Source of the DNA: Oikopleura dioica
Taxonomy: Eukaryota > Chordata > Appendicularia > Copelata > Oikopleuridae
DNA: 64,000 bases
Direction: 5' to 3'
Assembly: GCA_907165135.1 (NCBI GenBank)
Contig: OU015567.1
Span: 11,413,001-11,477,000 of the forward strand
Both the position numbers and the translations under genes were made by a program. The notes under the pieces are model-generated. The model did not search any database. It saw nothing but the letters and a program-made list of their open reading frames with translations, and was not told the origin of the DNA. This document shows, in pieces, positions 22,123-33,403 of this stretch. The number at the start of each line of letters is the position of its first letter. The stretch's first letter is position 1.

Positions 22123-24180
22123 ATGAAGCTTGCTAGTTTACTTTTCAGCACTACAGTCTCTGCGATAAGGTAAGATTAATTTCCAAAAAAAAAATAACAG
22201 CATTTTACTTCCTTTCTTCTGATGGAATAAGTTGTATTGCCAAATTCTTAATTTACTTCTTCTCTCTTCTTAACAATTTTTTAGTCATTTTGAGATTAAA
22301 ACGGAATATTTTGATTTTTAAGTCTCCTACTTTTAAATACTTGGTATTCTACAGATAAGAGTCTTATCATAATACAGACTGAAATCTTGAAATTTCCGTT
22401 TCTATGTGTTTTCACTTTCTAAGATACGATGACTAAAGGCTTATTTAGTTTTAAGTACTTGAGGAATCCGATTTAACTATTTACCTACTATTTTTTGATC
22501 AAAAGAATTTGCCCTAAAATTGGCGAAAAAGCCGATTACTTGTCCGATGAGAAATTTTGCATTTGAGTACAGAAATTTAATAAAACGTTGACATTTTAGC
22601 ATCCAGCCTCCAGCGGACGTCAGAGAATTGGTAAGGGCTTTGTATCTTATTGAATTTGTTTCAAAGGTTACCTTCTAGCTCGATGAGAGGCAATCTTGCG
22701 CACCAAAGACTCATGTGTTCTTTCATAAAAAGCACAAGTCAGCTAGCTCGACACTTTCGGCAATAATGAAGGATTGGTCGAAGAAGAACAGGATGAAGAT
22801 GGCGAAAACACCCGTTCCAGCATTTCTCGGAGGCTATCCAGCTTCTTTCAACGACACGCTTGTCCGAGGCCTGCCCGACGACGACGGTAAGTTTGACGTG
22901 ATCTTACACCATCTTAGATTCGACGAACAAAATCTCCAGAAAGTCCTCTACGACGATACAGTCTACATGACCTCGATGCGATCTCCTCTAAGCCACTTTG
23001 TCTCCGCATTTGAATTCTTTTACAAACGATTTGCCAACACTGAAAACATGGAAAACCGCGCTAAAGGCGAAAGTCTCATTTGCTGGGGCGCACCATACAT
23101 GCAAATTTTAAATAATGAAATTGGAAAGACAGCGAATGATTTCATCGCAACTGTTGGCGATAACTACGATCCAAACATGCCCTGGCATTTCAGAGCCAAA
23201 AACTTTCAGGGGTATGAGTTGGGCTTTGACACGATGCTAGAATCGGATGAAGAAATTGAAAACGCTTGGGAACTGACAGATCGACGATTCGATTTGATCA
23301 TGATCACCGAGTACTACTGGGAGAGCCTGATCCTGATGAAGGTAAGAAATCGGCATTTTTGTGTGAAAACAACTGTAACTCTAATGCGCCTTTTTCGGTG
23401 ACGGTTCCATTCTTCCCGCGCGACCTTTTGGTCCGATCAAAAGCGGTTCTTTGCTCCACAGACCGAGAACTTACGTAATCCTCCTTACTCAGGACTTGCT
23501 CTGCATGAGCTGGATCGACTTGTATATCGACTCAAGGACCGTAGGCGCCTATGAGAAGCCGACGTTTACCGAATCTGAAGTGGCGAAGTTCAAAGATTTC
23601 AACAGACTTGATGAGTTTATTTACCAAAAGGAGGGTTTTCTCGTCCTCGAGTTTTTTGAAAAATTTTCTTGACAATTTCAAAATCCTAAATATCAGTCAA
23701 ACTCAACATTCTGGGATCGAGTTCAAGAGCGGCCAGGAGGAGTGACGAAAATGGAAGCAGACGTCGCAAAATTGAAGGTACCGATGCTTGAAAATTTTAA
23801 GTTGCCGTTTCCGCTTTTCTGAAGTTTTGAGAAGTCAACTTTTTTAAGAGTCTCTACGCATTTTGTAACGATAATGTCAAAGAATGCTACGATATCAAGA
23901 TGTCAAAGAAAGCTCCTAGATCCAAAAGAGTGAGATAACTTTGGCATAATGACGTTTTTAACTGTTCTAGGCAACTGTTGAGGAGGTTCCAACTTATGAT
24001 ACAAGAGTTGAACTGATCGATGGAATCATGGAGGCGATGGAGCATGGCTACGGCTCATGTGATCTTGGATTTTATCAGGCAAGTGAACAGTCTTGAAAGT
24101 TTAACAATAATTTCGTCCAGAGATACAAAGATGCAAGTCCAGGCGAACGAGAAGCCCTAGCCAACATTGATACATTATAA
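22123..24180 (+). CDS. Galactose-3-O-sulfotransferase family protein
   Basis: Transfers sulfate from PAPS to a sugar acceptor, usually in the Golgi. The first exon (ATG 22123) gives MKLASLLFSTTVSAIR, a signal peptide or anchor. The main exon from about 22680 has VFFHKKHKSASSTL, the PAPS 5'-phosphosulfate loop (family form FLKTHKT-S-S). Then come ILHHLRFD and the 3'-phosphate-binding motif MTSMRSPLSHFVSAFEFFY (about 22970-23030). After a GTAAGA intron at 23340 the frame resumes at DLLCMSWIDL. Later exons read TFWDRVQERPGGVTKMEADV (about 23700-23770), EEVPTYDTRVELIDGIMEA (about 23980) and YKDASPGEREAL, stop TAA 24178. AATAAA follows at about 24253. A lysine-rich KKHK replaces the usual KTHK. 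Acceptor sugar unknown; in a filter-feeding tunicate, mucous polysaccharide is a possible substrate (speculative). Confidence 0.8.
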
Positions 24181-24789
24181 GATATTTCGAAAAGCGAAAG
24201 TTTTTTTTTAATATCAGCACTTCTGTACATTCTTCTGTATAAATACGAATTCAATAAAGACTCAAATCCTGATGGATGTTATTAGAAAACAAGATTACTA
24301 TTTTGAAAAGACGCCTGATTTGAAAAGGAAGGACTTTTTTGTTTCATTTGAATGATCGAGTTTAACGACTTGAAAAGATGATGATTTGAGTTGATTTTAT
24401 TGAAATTGAGAAAGATAAACAAACTCAAGGGAAAGAAGAAAATTCGAAAAGAGAGATGTTCAAGAAAATTCTTCGGTATGCTTTTATAAATTGATATTTG
24501 AACTTTAGCCACGTCCTCCTAGGACAACTTAGACGAGATCGTCAAAACACATCTTTTGTCTATGAATATTCCGCGTTCTATAGAACGAAATTCTCCCTCG
24601 CCCGCTTAGTATTTCCTTGTTATGCACAGATGCTTGTCAGTGTGCTGCGTTTCACTTTTTATCCCTAGCCCGAAAGACAAGAAAAAAGAAAGAGACTCAA
24701 AAGAGGAGAAAAATTCAGTGGCTCTCTACTTGCTCCAGGAAAAAGTGGGTTCTCTTCCTTGATTTCAACTGTGAAAAAAGGCCTTTTTG

Positions 24790-25500
24790 ATGAGGAAGAA
24801 CCGTGAAAAGGAAAAGTTTGAAAGAGATGAAATCGACTTTGAGAAAATGGTCCGGATACCAAGCGGAATTGACCCGCGAGAATGGATTGCGACCCATACT
24901 TTAGGACTATTCCACAATATTAACCAGCTTTACGATGCGATTTCCGAAGTTTGCACCCACTGTAGAAACATGAATGGCCCAGAAAAGCGACGTTTTACCT
25001 GGGAAAGGCTTGATAAAAAACAATTTTTAGTAACAAAGTGCGATTTTATAAGCCAAAAACTAAGACCGACGACCGAGGGAAAGCGATTAAGTATTCTGCG
25101 CCGCAGCATTGTGCCATGGTTTTCAGTTATTGTCAGGATAAGCTTAGTGACACGACGCTCTTCCCGACTAAATTTGGTAACGAAAGAAAACTTCTTTGGC
25201 AGACTCCATTCTCATTTAGGGTTGGACTTTCCAGATGATTTCATTGACCAAGTTCAAGTGATCATCTTTCATTTATGGACTGTCATTTGTCATATTTATC
25301 AAAATCACTGGACCGATGTACAGGTAATTCCAATCTTTTCGATTTAATTCTGAGTTTTTTTAAAGAATCTGAAGCTAAAGAATCAGCTGAACCTCATTTT
25401 CCTACACTTCTTCAACTTCGCAAAGGAACATGCAGTCGTTCCACTAGAAGAGCTTCTTCTTCTCGAACCTCTTTTTAGAGTTCTTACTTGCCAAAACTGA
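24790..25500 (+). CDS. MOB family kinase activator, probably MOB2-like
   Basis: MOB proteins bind and activate NDR/LATS kinases. The chosen ATG 24790 follows an in-frame stop at 24772. The sequence shows SGIDPREWIATHTLGLFHNI (family D-x-x-E-W-x-A-x-x-x-x-x-F), SEVCTHCRNMNGPEKRRFTW, DDRGKAIKYSAPQH, LSDTTLFPTKFG, then after a GTAACG...TTTAG intron LDFPDDFIDQV, ICHIYQNHW, and a last exon from 25366 with LNLIFLHFFNFAKEH. Stop TGA 25498. SAPQH and FPTKFG are closest to MOB2. Of the usual zinc ligands, a Cys pair (CTHC) and two His (ICHIYQNH) are visible. The junction between TW and DDRGK is uncertain; either a 23-base intron or a longer one with a non-GT donor fits. About 200 residues, usual for the family. 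Confidence 0.85.
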
Positions 25501-25810
25501 CAATAAAGTAATAATCATTTTGATTCAATTCTCGCAAAAAAACCTTGAAATTCTTTGAAATGATTATTTTTAAGTTTATTTGGCTTTCAAAAGAATAAAT
25601 ACAGAGTTTGTTCAATTTGATCAAATGTATAAAATTGAGGCAGGATCGTGGGTTGATCTTGTTAATGTCACTGGTGGCGTTTGTCATAAATTCGTGATAG
25701 TTTGTGGCTTATTACGGCTCTTCTCAGCATTAGTGGGCGAATTAGCGGACAATGCGGTTACTGTAATGGGCGCGGCAGTTCCCTTTGGCTTTAGCTTCAT
25801 ACCTTGTCAA

Positions 25811-27874
25811 TTATTTAAAACACATACACAATTGCACTCGGCAGATATCCACTAGGCTTTTAATTGATCTGTCAGACTTACTTATTCTGCTGATTTTCTT
25901 TTCCAATTTCTCCATTTTTGGAGACTTCTCTTTCTCCTTCTTCTGGCTTTTCACCATTGGCGTCGGGGGAGGAGGCGCTTCTCGTTGAGGAGAAACTCTG
26001 GAAACCTCTCCTTCCGGTGAACTTGTCGTTGTTTCTCCGAGGGCCTTTTCAAGAATCTTCGGATCTACAGAGCCTCCATTGATCCCCCAGCTTGTTATTC
26101 TTGACGGGTCTAATAAAAGCTCTTACGAAACAAATAAATTAATCTTCAATCGAGAGTTAAATTAAATTGCGATTGAAAATAATTTTTATTATCGAATCGA
26201 TGTCGTATCGACTTTTATTATTTACATAAGCTCTGTTATAAAATGCATTACCAAGCTCAACCGGGCGCATTTCCCCGGTTTTTGTATTCACGACCATCAT
26301 CCTTCCAGGCGGAAACATTGGCGGAACCGAAGCACGATGTGGCACAATTGGGGAAGATTTTTCATAATCGGAAATGTTTATTTTTGTTGGGATTCCATTT
26401 TGGTTGAAAATCTCCGGAGGGGAGGAGGAAAGTGCGCGCCGCCATTTTGCTGAGTTTGGTGATATTGCAGTTGTTGTTGTTGCTTATTTGCTTTGGAAGA
26501 TGTCGTTGTTGAACCCTTTGAATAATTCAAATGAATTATAAAGAAGAAAAATTGGAATTAATTAATGGTAGGGCGAGGAAATGATAAATTGTTTGGAATG
26601 GAACTCACAATTTCCTTCTTCGGGGTAATTAGTCGATCCGCTGCGCACAAATGAGCATCTCCGAAAAAGAAACAGATGGAAGAAAAGAGCGAAATGGTCA
26701 TTGCCAGCCAGCCAGTGTAAAGTGATCTTCCGTAGACAAAGACGAAACGACCGCGACTCTCCAAAAGTGGAAATTTACTTTGTGTTTTGATGGACTGAAT
26801 ATATCCTCATTAGAAATCAGCTTTCAATTATTCATTTCTCAAAGAAGAATATTTTCAATCAAAACTTAAAGTTAGCGCTAATGAAGTGCTAATTTTCAAT
26901 TTTTAAAGTTGAAGATTCTAGGCTTATCAGTAGACACGTAGTATTCTTGTCAGGTTTTACCTCCCAGTAATCGTCTGAAGTCTGTTTGGCAAAGATACTA
27001 ACGGCTATCCCCACAAACATTCCAGAAAGCATCATTAGCGCGGCTGAAATCCAGATGATCACCCTCTTGACGCAGCCTTGCTTTTGCAAATTGGTACAAG
27101 CAAGGCCAAACGGCGCCAAGGTCAGCGCCAAACCACCAGCAGATATCGATAAAAGAGTGAGGATTCTACCGGCTTGATGAAAGAAAAAGACATAAATTAA
27201 TGCTGCGTATAGTATTGATCGAACCTTGAACTTCGGACTCCAGCCGGAAAAATGAGACGGATATTGCTTCGCAACCTTTATTCAAGGGTCTACTTTTTAA
27301 TCCTTTTTTCGATGTAAAAAATCTTATATAAATTTATGGCTCAAATAAGGCGCCGTTCTTATGTTTTATTGAACGAAATAACGCTTTTGCTTTCAAAACT
27401 GAAGGTTCCAAGTTCTTTTTCTAAGTTATTCTTTTTATTGTTGACGGACTTTTATTTGAGACTTATACGAAAACAATTTTGGTAAAGAACGATAACACAT
27501 GCGCCAAGAAGAAGTATAAAACCGTAATACGCGGGGCAATGAGCGCTTGTTCTCGTCAATAAAAAGCGTGATAGACCCGTCACAAATTGCCCTTCAAGAG
27601 GACCCAAGTCGCAAGTGAGCCACAGTCCGCGAGCGTGAACTCTCCCCTGGAATTTTACTTCTGTTTCGTCACCTTTTCGACAGAATTGATGAATGCTTCA
27701 TTTAAAGAGTTATCGAACAGTCAATCGTCTATTTTGTTGGTCTTTTCATCAATTCCTGTATGCTTCCAATCTGGCAGTAAAGTGGTGATAACTGATAAGC
27801 AAGTTCCGAGAACGCTCAATAAATAACCGACGACCTAGAAGGCAGAAAAGGTCAATTACACTGAATTCGACCAT
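25811..27874 (-). CDS. Claudin family tight-junction protein
   Basis: Four-pass membrane protein of cell junctions. ATG 27874 gives MVEFS, then after a very short intron TM1 (VVGYLLSVLGTCLSVITTLL) and PDW, the first loop. The loop motif RGLWLTC lies near 27640-27620, and a later exon gives KGCEAISVSFFRLESEVQ, as in claudins before TM2. TM2-TM3 read AGRILTLLSISAGG and IIWISAALMMLSGMFVGIAV (about 27170-26990). The second loop and TM4 read LYTGWLAMTISLFSSICFF (about 26720-26670). A long cytoplasmic tail follows, with VPPMFPPG, TKTGEMRPVELG and a charged Lys/Glu region (KSQKKEKEKSPKMEKLEKK). The final stop at 25811 gives a non-PDZ ending. The exon joining PDW to GLW is not fully resolved. Tail exons rest on reading frame alone. 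Confidence 0.8.
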
Positions 27875-27895
27875 GATTGAGCCGCGCGGGGCCAG

Positions 27896-28161
27896 TTAAT
27901 TAAAATCATCCTTGATCATTTCTAATTAGCCAAAAAATACAATTGCCTCAATAAATTACCTGCAGCCATTTTATCCACATTCTTCGAAATCGCCTCTCTC
28001 ACTATTAGACTCTCTTTTTCGGTTTCAACATCAGTTCTTTGTGTTCTTACAGGTTGCCTTCTCTGTGGCAGCGAAAAAGACAAACCATGCGAAATTCGCG
28101 CCGCGGGTGAGGTCGTTCCCTTACCGTATGTTGCGGCGCAAGAGAGCGGCAATCGGCGCAA
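27896..28161 (-). CDS. Short unidentified gene just upstream of claudin (5' end unresolved)
   Basis: An exon carrying TDVETEKESLIVREAISKNV ends at a GTAATT donor (about 27962), and an AATTAG acceptor then leads to a tiny last exon EMIKDDFN with stop at 27896. The stop lies only 21 bases before the claudin ATG on the same strand, the spacing of an operon. No in-frame ATG was found upstream: either a first exon is missing or the start lies in the GC-rich block near 28100. Function unknown. Confidence 0.4.
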
Positions 28162-28841
28162 TGCGAAAAAAGGATGAAATATTGGCTCTGAAGGTCAATG
28201 GGTTCTCTTCCCTTATGATAAGGGTGATCAAATTAGCACAGTGATCTCTTTCACTGATTTCCATTGTAGACTGCAGTAAAATTGGTTCCTTCTAAATCAA
28301 TTGAGTGTAATACAACATAATGTTATTTCAGCAACTTCGACTTTCAGACGGTTTTTAAGACTTGTTATGACTAAGACATGAATTCAAGTAAAAAGAAATT
28401 GAATAATGTTCGATAATCGAGTATAGGAACATAATTTGAATTTCCAATATCCGAGTAAATACACAACAATATGGGCGACTAAAACTGGATCGATTTTGTC
28501 ATTAGTTTTAGTTTTTTTTTTTCAAATTGCACGTCAACTGCTTCCCGATATGTCTGAAGATTTTTAATTTTTAATCAAATGTCATCGAAGACAAGTTGTT
28601 TGAAAACAATCTTCAATAATTTTTCGCTTTATCAATTAGCAATCGAGCAGGCATTTTCAAAAAAATAACACTTTAATTATTCAATCAAATTTTTATAAGT
28701 AAAAAAGGGATTCCCTAACCCTAACCCTAGCGTGGTAAGAAATTATTTGACTTGAGAAATGTTATCGTAAATAATGATTTTCGAGAACACTTATTGTTGA
28801 TCATTGTCGTCAAGAGCAATTACAAACAAACGACAGAAAAA
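28162..28841. other. Intergenic with short telomere-type repeat
   Basis: AT-rich, no gene. It contains CCCTAACCCTAACCCTAG at 28713-28730 and a poly-T run near 28510. Confidence 0.4.
28713..28730. repeat. Interstitial telomere-type repeat, (CCCTAA)x3
   Basis: Three near-perfect copies of CCCTAA, the complement of the chordate telomere unit TTAGGG. They sit alone in AT-rich intergenic DNA about 110 bases before the next ATG. Too short to be a telomere; a relic of repair or insertion, or chance. Confidence 0.5.
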
Positions 28842-30996
28842 ATGAGAGATACAGACACAGAAGACGAGGAAAGATTGATAAATTTCGAAAATATGACTTT
28901 TTGAAATCCTGATTTTTACAAAATTTTTTCAATCTTTTTCGAGCCCAGGTCAAGTTCTGCATCGTCCCTTGGAATTCCCATCGACTCCTTGTCTATAGAA
29001 AATATTTCCAGCAAGAAAAAAGAAGAGAAAATCGAACTGGACTATTCAAGGTCGAAAAGCAGAAGGGTTGAATCTGGGAGTGAATCAGATGCATCGAAAA
29101 ACGACATGTTTACTTTCAGAGAGATTAGGTACAGTTTACGATTTTTGCTTATTGTAGAGAGGCGGGTGTTTTGATTCTTTGGGGCTTTGTGTTTTGAGAA
29201 TGACGCCCATGATTTTGTTCTTGATCAAATATCGCGCTCTGTTTTAGTAATCGTTCTTTTAGCAAATTCTGCGCCAGAGCTCATCACAGTTTCAATGCTA
29301 AACCACACATGACAATGTCCTTCAGGTACTTTTTCATTATAACATGAAACACTAAAGTTTATTTTTAAGCGAGTGGTCTGGAAACGAATATTCGCTGCTG
29401 CTATCCGACTTGCAAAGAGAAAAAGAAAACCTGGAAAAGAAACAATCAGAAGCGAAGATTCGCCCGTTTTCAAGCTCAAAGCTTCACACTCGCCGCTCAT
29501 CGAAAAAGCTAAAGTCGGCCCACTCGACACCAAATGTCAACACCTATCTTCGGAAAAACACAAGTTCGGGGACGATTTCGGAAGGCATGCCGTCTGGTTA
29601 TAATGATTTTATGAGGAAGAAAGTTGCCCTCAGTGTTGCAGTACAGGTAAAGTCAGATAATGATGACTAGTAGTCATTGACTACAGTAATGAAAACTTTT
29701 ATTTTTTTTCCAGAAAAATCTATTTTTGGAGTTTTGTTAGGTCGTTATGCTTAAATTGTGTCAGCCAAGAATATAAAATTACATTAAATTTACAATAAAA
29801 GTACATAAAAACATCAAAAAAAACCTTAAAGATTGTAAAATATTTAAGGCTTGTAAATTCCGCCTCATTAGATTTTCTAACATGCTTGAATCAAAAACCT
29901 TATCTCGAGTTTAAGGATATACACTACCAATTCCAGCACTTTCCGCATACAAACAGCCATATTGGACATTACAGGGACACAGTAACAAGAAAAATCATCA
30001 GCGTCGCGATGGAGCAACAGTCTCCCAGTGTTTTGGTAAGACAGTCGTTTCGAATCGTAATTATTATTTCGCAAATATAATTACGAGCACGTATTCTAGA
30101 ATGCATCCCCTAAACGGCTCACCTCCGCTCTTTCGGAGATTCCTGGAAGCCTGAAACTCCTGGATCGGAAGGAAATGGGTTGAATTTTATCAAATTTAAA
30201 ATTTTGACATTTCAAAATTTTGTTTCTTATTTTCACATTTTTCGACCTTGTTCAGGCGGAAGTGTTAGAGCCAGTGGCGAACGCTGCGAAGCCACTACAG
30301 GTGAACTTTACGGCTAAGAAAGAAGGGAACTCGCCTGGGAAAGGCCCGGGTGACTTGAGTCTTTATTTTTTTGAGCATTTTTACCCATTTGATAAGAAAT
30401 TGAGCACAACGACACTGTATAGCTCGATCAATCACCCCGATAAGGAAAGAAGAAGAAGTCAGGGACGCGTAAAGGTCGTGAACGTGTGTTGGGAAAGTGC
30501 TCAACCGGAGCAACCAGAGAAGCTAAAGCAGTCCTGGGTGCTCAACTCGACTTCGTCTTCCTCAAGGTTGATTTGACGTCCTTGTTATTTGTCAAAAGAA
30601 AATTTAGGGACACCGATCTGAAAAGCACAAAAAAGGGAAAGAGCCACGACTCGAACCTTGTACCAGAAAGATTTCTCAACCACCGTCAAGAAATCAGGAA
30701 GCTCCTCCAAAATCTCAACCGAAGAACTTCCCCGAGCATCCAGAACATTCGAGCGGTTACTTTAAACCTAGAGGTATCCGGTCGATCCGTCTTGTTTGTT
30801 ATCAGTTTTTAGGTATCCAACAAAAAAGGCCAGTTAGGGACCCTCCTCCGGTAGAAAGACCGCTCGATTTTGGCGATTTGGTTCAGACAACTTCCTTACT
30901 ACGAAAGGTACTGTATCGTCTCACAAATTTTAATATTCGTTAACTCTTTTCAAGGTTTCAGATGTTAAATTGCCACCGCTTCGTCCAAATCTTTAG
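28842..30996 (+). CDS. Unidentified basic, Ser/Pro-rich protein with coiled-coil segment
   Basis: Proposed start ATG 28842 (MRDTDTEDEERLINFENM). Later exons read SSSASSLGIPIDSLSIENIS (about 28950-29130), LLLSDLQREKENLEKKQSEA (about 29400-29645), NASPKRLTSALSEIPGSLK (about 30100), AEVLEPVANAAKPLQ (about 30255), PPSRNQEAPPKSQPKNFPEH (about 30680), RPVRDPPPVERPLDFGDL (about 30820-30910) and VSDVKLPPLRPNL with stop 30994. Donors and acceptors are canonical at 29648 (GTAAAG), 30033 (GTAAGA) and 30909 (GTACTG). The exon near 29930-30030 reads well in more than one frame. Heptad-like and phosphosite-rich content suggests a cytoskeletal or centrosomal adaptor, but no family was recognised. Confidence 0.5.
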
Positions 30997-31340
30997 CCAC
31001 AAGAAAAAAAAATCACACAAGTATTTTCTCATTTACTGCCAGCCACACGTCACTACAGTATAATAAAACACAAGCACAATATTCCTATATGTCCGAGTCA
31101 CAAATAACAATAAAAAGCGGATTTCTTTGTGCCGAGAGAGCGTCAATTCTGTCACGAGTAAGCTTATGCTCCCAATCAGTTAGACAAATATAGAGATGAT
31201 CTTATTACGCGCATATGCCACTAATAAAAATAATTCGCCAATAGAGCATGTGAAATTTTATGAAAAATGTTTTTAACGAGGAAGCATTTTTTTAAATTTT
31301 ATTAGTTTTCTTAGGATCGTCAAGTCAGTCAACTATTAGT
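30997..31340. other. Convergent 3' flanks, no gene
   Basis: Lies between the plus-strand gene ending at 30996 and the minus-strand peptide gene ending at 31341. AATAAAA occurs near 31060. Nothing else was recognised. Confidence 0.45.
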
Positions 31341-31707
31341 TTACTCAAATCGTCTCCAGTGATGAAGATGTGGCTCAGTGAAATGAGGCTCAGTGAATGC
31401 GGCCCGAACATGTCTCATTTGCGAATGCGGGCTCATTTTTATCGTATCGTAAATATTGTTCTAAAATGATTATAAGGTTTTGATTCTTGGTTTTTAACTC
31501 ACGTAGAGCTCATCCTCGATGTTTCCGGCAGTGTATTGGGCGACCAAAAGCTGTCTGTTGACTTCAGCCGATTCAATATCCATGAAATTCTGAATCACTC
31601 AATAATTAGAATCATTAATAAATTAACATTCGTACCTGATGGCTAAGACTTCGTCGAACCAAGAATCCCTTGCAGGAAAAAAGCAAAAAGTTGAAAATAA
31701 ATTTCAT
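31341..31707 (-). CDS. Putative secreted peptide precursor, 92 residues
   Basis: Three exons, 31707-31636, 31589-31503 and 31460-31341, sum to exactly 93 codons, all introns phase 0 with GT-AG ends. The N-terminus MKFIFNFLLFSCKGF is a signal peptide. It is followed at once by the dibasic site VRRSLSHQ, then an acidic helical stretch (MDIESAEVNRQLLVAQYTAG), and a His-rich end with a doubled FTEPHFTEPHLHH motif. Short length, signal peptide and dibasic site would suit a neuropeptide or peptide-hormone precursor, but no amidation signal (Gly before basic pair) is seen and no family is recognised. Confidence 0.6.
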
Positions 31708-32265
31708 TTTCGAGAAGGTTTTTAAGTTTTTTAATTGTTTTACTATTCCAATTGAAGAAGTACTTTGTGATATCTTCCTCCCAAGCTGCCGACTTTTATA
31801 TCTTTTTTTTGTGGCGCTCTTTCTCAGAAAATTATATAATAATATTACCGTAAGTTGCGCGTAGAGAATATATGTTTATGAATATACGCACAAATTTTAC
31901 GATAACTCTTGGATTAGATGAACTGATTTCATTTAATGATATCCTCTTTTTTAAAGAATCGAAAAGACGAAACGGAGTATGGTATGTACAAAATGCGTGT
32001 AATTTATTTAAACATTAGTTAGGTTAGAATTGGTTCGGGTTCAGGTTAAGAATGAAACATATGATAACATGAGATTGCGGCGCTCGAGCATCCGCGGTAT
32101 CTTTCTAAAGAGAAATTTTGTTTTTTGTTGTGTTTAGCGGTTAGGTGTTCAGTTATGTTAGATGAGGATTAGTCGAGTTAGTCGGGGTTAGTGTGTTAGT
32201 ATTCAGTTAAGGAGGGGTGAACAGTTATTTTTGGGCAGAAAAAAGGCTTCTCAAAATGTGGCCAT
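31708..32265. other. Intergenic, GTTAG-rich stretch
   Basis: No gene. From about 32005 to 32220 the plus strand repeats GTTAG/GTTAGT/GGTTAG words irregularly (for example GTTAGTCGGGGTTAGTGTG near 32180). On the minus strand this is a CTAAC-rich stretch just downstream of the stop at 32266, so it may be the 3' untranslated region of that gene. Confidence 0.4.
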
Positions 32266-33403
32266 TTAGATGTCGACGCATCGAATAGCGTGGCCGACTG
32301 GGAAGTTGAAGTTGGTGCCGTCGCAGATTGCCAATGAGTCAGCAGCAATCGTTCCTAAATTGATTTGTTATCGAGGATATTCAAAAGATTGTTAGTTACC
32401 TTCTGGGCAAGAGAAGGTGACGACGAGTTTGTCACCGCCAAGAACTTGGTAGCTGCCGCCTTCTTCGAGCTTGAAGTTGTCGAGAACATCACCACATGGG
32501 GTGTCCAAAGGCTTGGGCACGCAGTTCACTGGACCAGTGTAGTCGAACTTGCCGTTGAATTTGGTAGTGTAGCACTTGGCCTTCTCGACATCGGGGATCT
32601 CTCCCTCAGGACAGATGAAAGTACACTCGTTGTCTAATTATTAATAATTAATTGAATCCAAAGGCTGATTTTCTAGTACCTTCGCACTTGACGCTAGCAC
32701 CAGGTCCGAGCTGGAAGATCGATGGATCATCAGCAGAACCGCAATCAGTGTAGATATGTGGATTGACGCACTTGATGAAGTCAGAGATAGATCCAGGAAT
32801 GATGGAGATCTGTTCGTTGCCCTTCTTGTCGACCTAATAATAATTGACGCGGCTTGCTAAACGTTCTCTGCAGTCTAAATCACCTTGACTTCGCAGATAT
32901 CAATTGGACCAGGGTTGGTAGCAACATGGATTGGGTTAAGACTGTTTGGATCAGAAAGCATAAGTGGCTTCTGAGCTGGATCATCAACGCATCGGAAAGT
33001 ACATTGCTCAACGTAACCGCCCTTGATCTTCTTCTCTTCGCACAAGAAGACAAGTTTGCTGTCGAGAATAAATGGAGCAAATGGCATTTCGATAAGGTTT
33101 CCACATTGAGTATCTGGTGGTGGAATACAGGTGATAGGAGTCTCTATGACAATCGGTTATTTTCTGAGTTTTGGCAATAAAAATCATTCTCTTTTAAATA
33201 CTAAAACTTGAAAAAATTACCCTTGAAGTCAGTGAAAGTGAATTTTCGTCCGTCACAGAAAACATCCTGGGATGGCTTGTTGTTTCCATCAGCACAGACG
33301 AATGAGCACTTCTCGCCGCCCTCAACCTTTTCACAGCTGGTGTGGGCGATGTTGGCATCAAGATTGTAGTGATCGGCAACATTACCGCACATAGTGTCGG
33401 GAA
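32266..33403 (-). CDS. Secreted Cys-rich protein with four sushi-like repeats (5' end unresolved)
   Basis: Exons on minus code successive modules that each open with a D-T-x-C-G or TDCG motif and continue with a C-x-F-x-C...G...C pattern: DTMCGNVADHYNLDANIAH (about 33390), DTQCGNLIEMPFAPF (about 33110), YTDCGSADDPSIFQLGPG (about 32750) and DTPCGDVLDNFKLEEGG (about 32500). Inner motifs CSFVCADG, CTFRCVDD, CTFICPEG and TFSCPEG resemble the CCP/sushi pattern (C...V-x-C-x-x-G...C...C), although the usual Trp is missing. The gene ends RCVDI, stop 32266. Each module sits in its own exon, suggesting repeat duplication. The first exon with signal peptide was not resolved; a candidate upstream exon at about 33640-33590 reads MSHEMYSSLIPTSENVTF. 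Likely extracellular. Confidence 0.6.

Noticed and set aside
32365-33180. Plus-strand frames opposite the sushi-like gene
   Set aside because: The minus strand has the Cys-patterned exons with GT-AG introns; the plus frames have no pattern.
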